The position numbers were made by a program, and so were the translations under genes. The notes under the pieces are model-generated. The model had not been told where the DNA came from. It worked only from the letters and a program-made list of their open reading frames with translations, and did not search any database. Positions 59,350 through 64,000 of a DNA stretch of 64,000 nt are shown here, in pieces; within the stretch, counting starts at the first letter, position 1, and every line of letters begins with the position of its first letter. The stretch comes from Antedon bifida (Eukaryota > Echinodermata > Crinoidea > Comatulida > Antedonidae): NCBI GenBank assembly GCA_963402885.1, contig OY727096.1:7201501-7265500 (forward strand), given 5' to 3'.

Positions 59350-60140
59350 AAAATTATTCCAGGAACTTTCAGTTTATCTTTCAAGTTTGTTTCTCGTAAT
59401 AAAAGTTTGGATCAAAGCGACTTAGATTGCTAAATAGAGAACAATAGGTACATCTGATTGCCGACAGATAAAATCTTTGAATTTCTTGCAACTTTGTGGC
59501 TCTTGCGCGGAGCTCAAAATAGTTTCCCCAAATTTGTGTTACTTGATTCATAAATATTAGTATCTAAACTTTAGATTGATGACTTTTCTATTTTAAAAAA
59601 TTTCGTCGCACATGAAAACATGTTTTTACCCTACTTTTTAAGAGTTTTATATATGCTAATTAGTAATTAATTAGTCACTTTGACTGACAAACACGAAGAT
59701 CTTCGTGTTTGGAAACACAACGCTTGACTGCCAAACACGAAGATCATCGTGTTTCGCGTTTTGTTACGAAATCCGGTAGATAGGTTGATTATTGGTATAT
59801 ACTATAAATGTGGACACTATATTCGGTCTGGTCAAATTTTTTGAAACTTTATTAAATTATTGTCAAGATGCTAGTTAACGTAAGTATAAAATATTAAAAC
59901 GCTAGGTTGCTACGTTTGGCTTCCAGAGGCTGTTAAATTTAATGTAAATTAAACACCAAAAATTAACAAAATTGGCCGAAAATCGTTATTTTTCGATTTT
60001 CTCGAAAACTAAGCGATATTTTACCAAACAAACTACACATCAGGTTCACTTACATCAAGGTCTACCAATGTGTAAAGTATGAACCAATTCGAAATTTTGA
60101 CCCTTGCCACCTAATGTTTGATTTTTAGTGACTGGCTCTC
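59350..60140 (-). repeat. Right terminal inverted repeat, with a 210-bp insertion
   Basis: Inverse of 51893-52445. About 59640-59855 has no counterpart in the left arm; it contains two near-identical palindromes, AAACACGAAGATC with its inverse, at 59689-59710 and 59733-59754. Confidence 0.75.
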
Positions 60141-60600
60141 TTAATTAGTAAACAGAATTACATTAGGTGGTTAAAATCAGTACCGAAAGTACGAACCGAC
60201 TTTATATACCTTCTAATACAAATTCTAGAAGTTACGCGCGATTAAACGAATTTTGCCTTTACGTAAATTTATATATAGATAAAACCCGTGAACATATAAA
60301 CAATGTGTAACTTATTGTTTTGAGGCGATGGGCTATCCAATAATACTTGTCTTAGAAAGGAGATAAAATCATAATTTCCCAAATTCCCAAGTTTCGATTA
60401 CAATAAGTATCATGTTCTTGTTGTCGATGTGTGTAAATGAAACAATAGTAATTCAAATATTTAATTCTGAGAAAAATGTGTTTACGTTTTTATATGTTTT
60501 TCAATACCATTCGGGAGTGATTGTAGTCCACCGCAGTTCAGATATCTAAATAAAGATAAGGTTGTATTAAGTGCATGCTAGTTCATTGACATAATGAAAA
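60141..60600. other. Flank of the transposon; first part duplicated downstream
   Basis: 60141-60312 is repeated at about 62509-62687. The rest shows no gene. Confidence 0.5.
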
Positions 60601-60619
60601 ATGATGATACTAATAGTAT

Positions 60620-60785
60620 ACAAATAATTAATGTTTATGAGTGTAATGGTACAAATAATGGCATGAGGTGAATGATGAAAGGTTATATATCAACGAGGCA
60701 ACGTCGAGTTGATATTAACCTTTCATCATTCACCAAATGCCATTATTTGTACCATTACACGAATATAAAACATTCATTATTTGTT
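60620..60785. mobile_element. Hairpin MITE
   Basis: An imperfect palindrome of about 165 bp: TAATGGTACAAATAATGGCA and GAATGATGAAAGGTTATAT on the left are mirrored by TTAACCTTTCATCATTCACC and ATGCCATTATTTGTACCATT on the right, around the centre GCAACGTC. Confidence 0.7.
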
Positions 60786-61255
60786 TTATATAACATCTAA
60801 ATAGATTCCTGTCATTTGAATCAAATAAGGTAAGGTAGCCCTAGCCAAAGGCATACATGTCATTCACACTGATTAAAAACAGTAACATTTGGTTTTTAAT
60901 ATTATATTAAATGTTATATTTATATGGATTTTATAAACACACATACAAACGACCAAACAATCTTAGGCCTAGCAAGGCTAAAACGCCTAGACTAGGCCTA
61001 GCCTAATACTAGCATGGCCTAGGCTAGACCTAGGCTAGTAGCCTAGTACTAGCTTGGCTGATCGACAGACAATTGGAACTTATCTAGGCTAATTATGGTT
61101 TTTCCAAAAATTCCACGTCTTGTATGGATGTCCCCATTAATTAATCAAAATCATAAAAACGATAAAAAGCTATATTAAATGCCTTTTTGCATTAAATTAG
61201 TACATATATATGTCCAAATCGTACACAAATATCTGCTGCTGTTGCATATCTCGCG
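60786..61255. repeat. CTAG/GGCC-rich low-complexity stretch and flank
   Basis: 60965-61045 is dominated by CTAGGCCTAG-type self-complementary words. No gene. Confidence 0.5.
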
Positions 61256-61284
61256 GTGGTGAATGAAATCAAAGATCTTAGAAA

Positions 61285-61545
61285 GTAAGATCTTTGATGA
61301 AACTGAGACCAGACGACATGTGGCGCTGTTGTATTTCACAGTAATTTGTATAGTAGATTTTTTTTCATCCGCGAAACGTTTTTTTTTTCGTACACAAATG
61401 TTTAAAAGAGAAACGAAACTGAGGCCAGACGACAAGTGGTGCTGTTGTACTTCCCAGTACAGAGCCATATTATAGATAGGGTAATTTGTATATTAGATTT
61501 TTTTTCATCCGCGAAACGTTTTTTTTTTTCGTACACAAAAATGTT
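61285..61545. repeat. Tandem duplication of about 160 bp
   Basis: GAAACTGAGACCAGACGACA and the later TTTTTTTCATCCGCGAAACG words appear twice (near 61299 and 61399; near 61357 and 61498). A small palindrome with AAGATCTT words precedes it at 61268-61299. Confidence 0.6.
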
Positions 61546-61894
61546 TCAAAAAGTACAATTAAACGATCGTTTAATAGTGCGTACTATTGCACGCCATGTG
61601 ACCCACAATCGTCCAATCAAATGACAGGAATTTATTTAGGTAATTTTGGATAATGAACAATACTTTTATGAAATAATGATAGTTTGTTTCTATATATAAA
61701 TTATGATTAATTCCGACAATTGAATACCTTTACCATTGTAAAGCTAAAATCTGTATGATTATTTTAGTCTAAATTACATATAAATCAGATCACATACATA
61801 GTTTCAATCAGCTTTAATAAAAACATCGAATTGGGCTAAAAACGCTGGCGGTTTCTAACTGGAACAAGGCCAACAGCCATAAGTCGCGTGCTCT

Positions 61895-62155
61895 CAGAAA
61901 AAAATGAACTTTCAAAAAGTAATGTACTTTGAAACTTTTCTGTACATCAAAACAGTTCAAAAAGTACAGAAAAAGCGATAAAACGCAAAGTGATACCGGA
62001 CCGACCAACCGACCGACAGACCGACCGACATAGTTAAAACTTGTCTGTACATCAAAACAGTTCAAAAAGTACAGAAAAGCAATAAAACGCATAGTGATTC
62101 CGGACCGACAGACCGACAGACCGACCGACCGACATAGTGAACTATTGAGTCGCGT
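61895..62155. repeat. Tandem duplication with GACC-type microsatellites
   Basis: ACATCAAAACAGTTCAAAAA with the following GTACAGAAAA and a (GACC/GACA)n run occurs at about 61945 and 62050. Ends with CTATTGAGTCGCGTCCAGGC. Confidence 0.65.
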
Positions 62156-62198
62156 CCAGGCGACTAAAAACCACTGGCAGTCAAAGTGTTAAAATTTC

Positions 62199-62690
62199 AT
62201 CAAATTTTTTGAAACTTTATTAAATTATTGTCAAGATGCTAGTTAACGTAAGTATAAAATATTAAAACGCTAGGTTGCTACGTTTGGCTTCCAGAGGCTG
62301 TTAAATTTAATGTAAATTATACACTAAAAATTAACAAAATTGGCCGAAAATCGTTATTTTTCGATTTTCTCGAAAACTAAGCGATATTTTACCAAACAAA
62401 CTACACATCAGGTTTACTTACATCAAGGTCTACCAATGTGTAAAGTATGAACCAATTCGAAATTTTGACCCTTGCCACCTAATGTTTGATTTTTAGTGAC
62501 TGGCTCTCTTAATTAGTAAACAGAATTACATTAGGTGGTTAAAATCAGTACCGAAAGTACGAACCGACTTTATATTCCTTCTAATACAAATTCTAGAAGT
62601 TACGCGCGATTAAACGAATTTTACCTTTACGTAAATTTATATATAGATAAAACCCGTGAACATATTAACAATGTGTAATTCTAATTGAAC
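62199..62690. repeat. Direct duplicate of 59828-60312
   Basis: About 490 bp matching the last 310 bp of the transposon's right arm, the TTAA and about 170 bp of flank, with few differences. It includes a tail of the 210-bp arm insertion, so it was copied after that insertion. Confidence 0.8.
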
Positions 62691-63074
62691 TAATTGTTTA
62701 AATATGCTATTTATTATTCATTTAATCAAATTTAGGTGCGATTCAATGTTACTAGAGGTCTGGTAGGCCTACCAGGAAAACACCTTTACTGTTTATATTA
62801 TCGATTATTTCTGTGGCTTGCATGCTCTATTTATAATTATAAATTTAAAACGGTGTCTACTATGACCGGGTAAGTAGGCTACGAAAGTTGTTCATGAAAC
62901 ATCACAAAATAAACATACATTACTCATCAGTCATATGCATAGATGTCACCCGGGCTTCAATTTTTTCCGAGGCGTTGGTCATGTTTTCGAGGACCATTCG
63001 GATAGACCCACTAAAGGGTGCGCGAGCGAAGCGAGCGAACCCTCTAGTATTTTTAATTTTTCCTATCAACATAC
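62691..63074. other. Intergenic or intronic sequence below the LRR exons
   Basis: No further LRR exon seen. A GC-rich word GCGCGAGCGAAGCGAGCG lies near 63020-63037. Confidence 0.35.
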
Positions 63075-63806
63075 ATTGTTCCATTTTCTGTCATATGTGA
63101 AAAAGCATTTTCCCCAATCTTCTCTAATTTATTGTCAAATAGATATCTGAAAAAAAAAACTTTCATTAGTTTAAAATATCTTTGTATTGGTTAGATTTTT
63201 TATTATTAAAACGTGCATAACACAGATAAAAAATTTAGTATTTTACTTATTTTAAAATAGTAACAAATCTCACATGTATTTCAGCGTTTTACCATTGGTT
63301 TTTAATGTTTGATACGTAATTTTAGTAATTCCATTCCCATAAAGGAAGCTGGAGAAAAAATAATTAAAACTTTGTTAAATAAATAGGCCTACACAATTGT
63401 AAAAGACGATAACGAAAATGAATGACTTTATCATTTAATTAAGTTCAATGGCGTCATCATCATCATCGTCATGATATGTACAGTAAAAGTCCTAACAATT
63501 AGAAAAGTTTTTTGCTCGTTTTACGTTAAAATAGCATTTATTATTCTTAAAATGTTCAAGTGGTGAAATTTCAACGTTTAATCTCGTTTGCTTTAAAACA
63601 TATAAAAGCTGCATGCATTATATAACACTTTCTGTTAATCTAATAGAAAGCCACGGATATCTTTGTAGTCTAATAGTGTTGCAAGTTATTTAACGTGCAC
63701 TATTATGTACACGGGACCAATATTGTAATTAACTTACAGAAACTGAAGATTAGTTCCACTAAATGCCCCTTCTTGTATAGAGGTAATGTTGTTTCCCATA
63801 AGCATT
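63075..63806 (-). CDS. Leucine-rich-repeat protein, three internal exons
   Basis: Exons 63738-63806 (69 nt), 63274-63348 (75 nt) and 63075-63146 (72 nt) on the minus strand have AG acceptors and GTAAGT, GTGAGA and GTATGT donors. Each starts with the third base of a codon and ends after the second, so they join in frame. They encode MLMGNNITSIQEGAFSGTNL, LFLYGNGITKITYQTLKTNG and IYLFDNKLEKIGENAFSHMT, each one LRR of 23-25 residues with the LxxNxIxxIxxxAF pattern. One repeat per same-phase exon is the layout of LRR receptors such as the LGR family, but nothing here identifies the class. Upstream exons lie past the window end; the 3' end was not found. Confidence 0.75.
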
Positions 63807-64000
63807 CTAAAAAATAATATTATAGATTAAGTATTGTTTTATATGGCTTTGAAGACGAAAACTTGATTTTTTAAATGAAACTTTTAAAGGACCTATAACT
63901 TGTTTAGATTATGGTTCATGAGCAAGACATGTACATGTTTTAAAAACATATCTGAGAAGACGTTTTCCACCACCAGTGTTTTGGTGAAAGAGAGTCTTGA
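63807..64000. other. Upstream intron of the LRR gene
   Basis: No further repeat-coding exon seen before the window ends. Confidence 0.4.

Larger units (their letters stand above)
51893..60140 (-). mobile_element. 8.2-kb TTAA-flanked DNA transposon with long inverted repeats
   Basis: Left arm 51893-52445 and right arm 59350-60140 are inverted copies. Shared words in mirrored order include GGCCAATTTTGTTAATTTTT, CCTCTGGAAGCCAAACGTAG and CAGATGTACCTATTGTTCTC. TTAA lies on both sides (51889-51892, 60141-60144), and both ends start GAG(A/T)GC. The right arm carries about 210 bp that the left arm lacks. Inside is a spliced, decayed transposase gene on the minus strand, plus a Penelope-like element (about 52615-54265) and a TA-flanked MITE (54544-54939). 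TTAA targets fit Sola3, Kolobok or piggyBac; the ends do not look like piggyBac. Confidence 0.8.

Noticed and set aside
61814-62092. 92-codon minus-strand frame with repeated FLYFLNCFDVQ
   Set aside because: It translates the tandem duplication and the GACC microsatellite; not a gene.

Overview
This is a eukaryotic, AT-rich, intron-containing and repeat-dense window. Few host exons are visible. There is a long satellite array and a deep mix of retroelement fragments (LINE and Penelope-like), DNA transposons, hairpin elements and one LTR element. The protein families (DUF4806, CACTA-like animal transposase, cysteine-rich multi-pass membrane receptor, one-repeat-per-exon LRR gene, Penelope elements) and the scattered CTAG/GGCC-rich words suggest a marine invertebrate, probably an echinoderm or another non-vertebrate deuterostome. 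That identification is inference only.

Layout. 1-5.4 kb: a decayed LINE, a second partial copy of the same block, a Harbinger-like element with a Myb/SANT remnant, and an orphan exon. 5.4-6.5 kb: 3' part of a Penelope-like element with a GIY-YIG endonuclease. 6.73-10.70 kb: a 4-kb non-autonomous element with long inverted repeats and TTAA target sites, with a pogo-like MITE nested inside. 12-17 kb: a CACTA (Tnp2-like) transposase gene embedded in about 150-bp repeats present in both orientations. 17.2-21.3 kb: an eight-exon, apparently intact DUF4806 gene. 21.6-22.7 kb: AACGTT-rich tandem repeats.

23.1-45.6 kb: a satellite of about 68-bp units, each with a 10-bp inverted repeat, organised into mosaic higher-order repeats and interrupted by two LINE fragments, two copies of one LINE/SINE tail, a piggyBac-like MITE and a young LTR element. 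The array runs into a 200-N assembly gap.

45.8-51 kb: a minisatellite, a hairpin element with a tRNA-like core, an orphan hammerhead-like motif, and a host gene on the minus strand for a cysteine-rich multi-pass membrane protein whose last coding exon is short and easily missed. 51.9-60.1 kb: an 8.2-kb TTAA-flanked DNA transposon with long inverted repeats and a spliced but decayed transposase gene; a Penelope-like element and a TA-flanked MITE sit inside it. 60.1-63.0 kb: hairpins, tandem duplications and a direct duplication of the transposon's right end. 63.1-63.8 kb: three phase-matched leucine-rich-repeat exons of a host gene on the minus strand that continues past the window edge.

Functionally the window is mostly a repeat landscape. 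The genes worth most attention are the CACTA transposase next to the DUF4806 gene (a possible two-protein transposon system), the membrane receptor, and the LRR gene.
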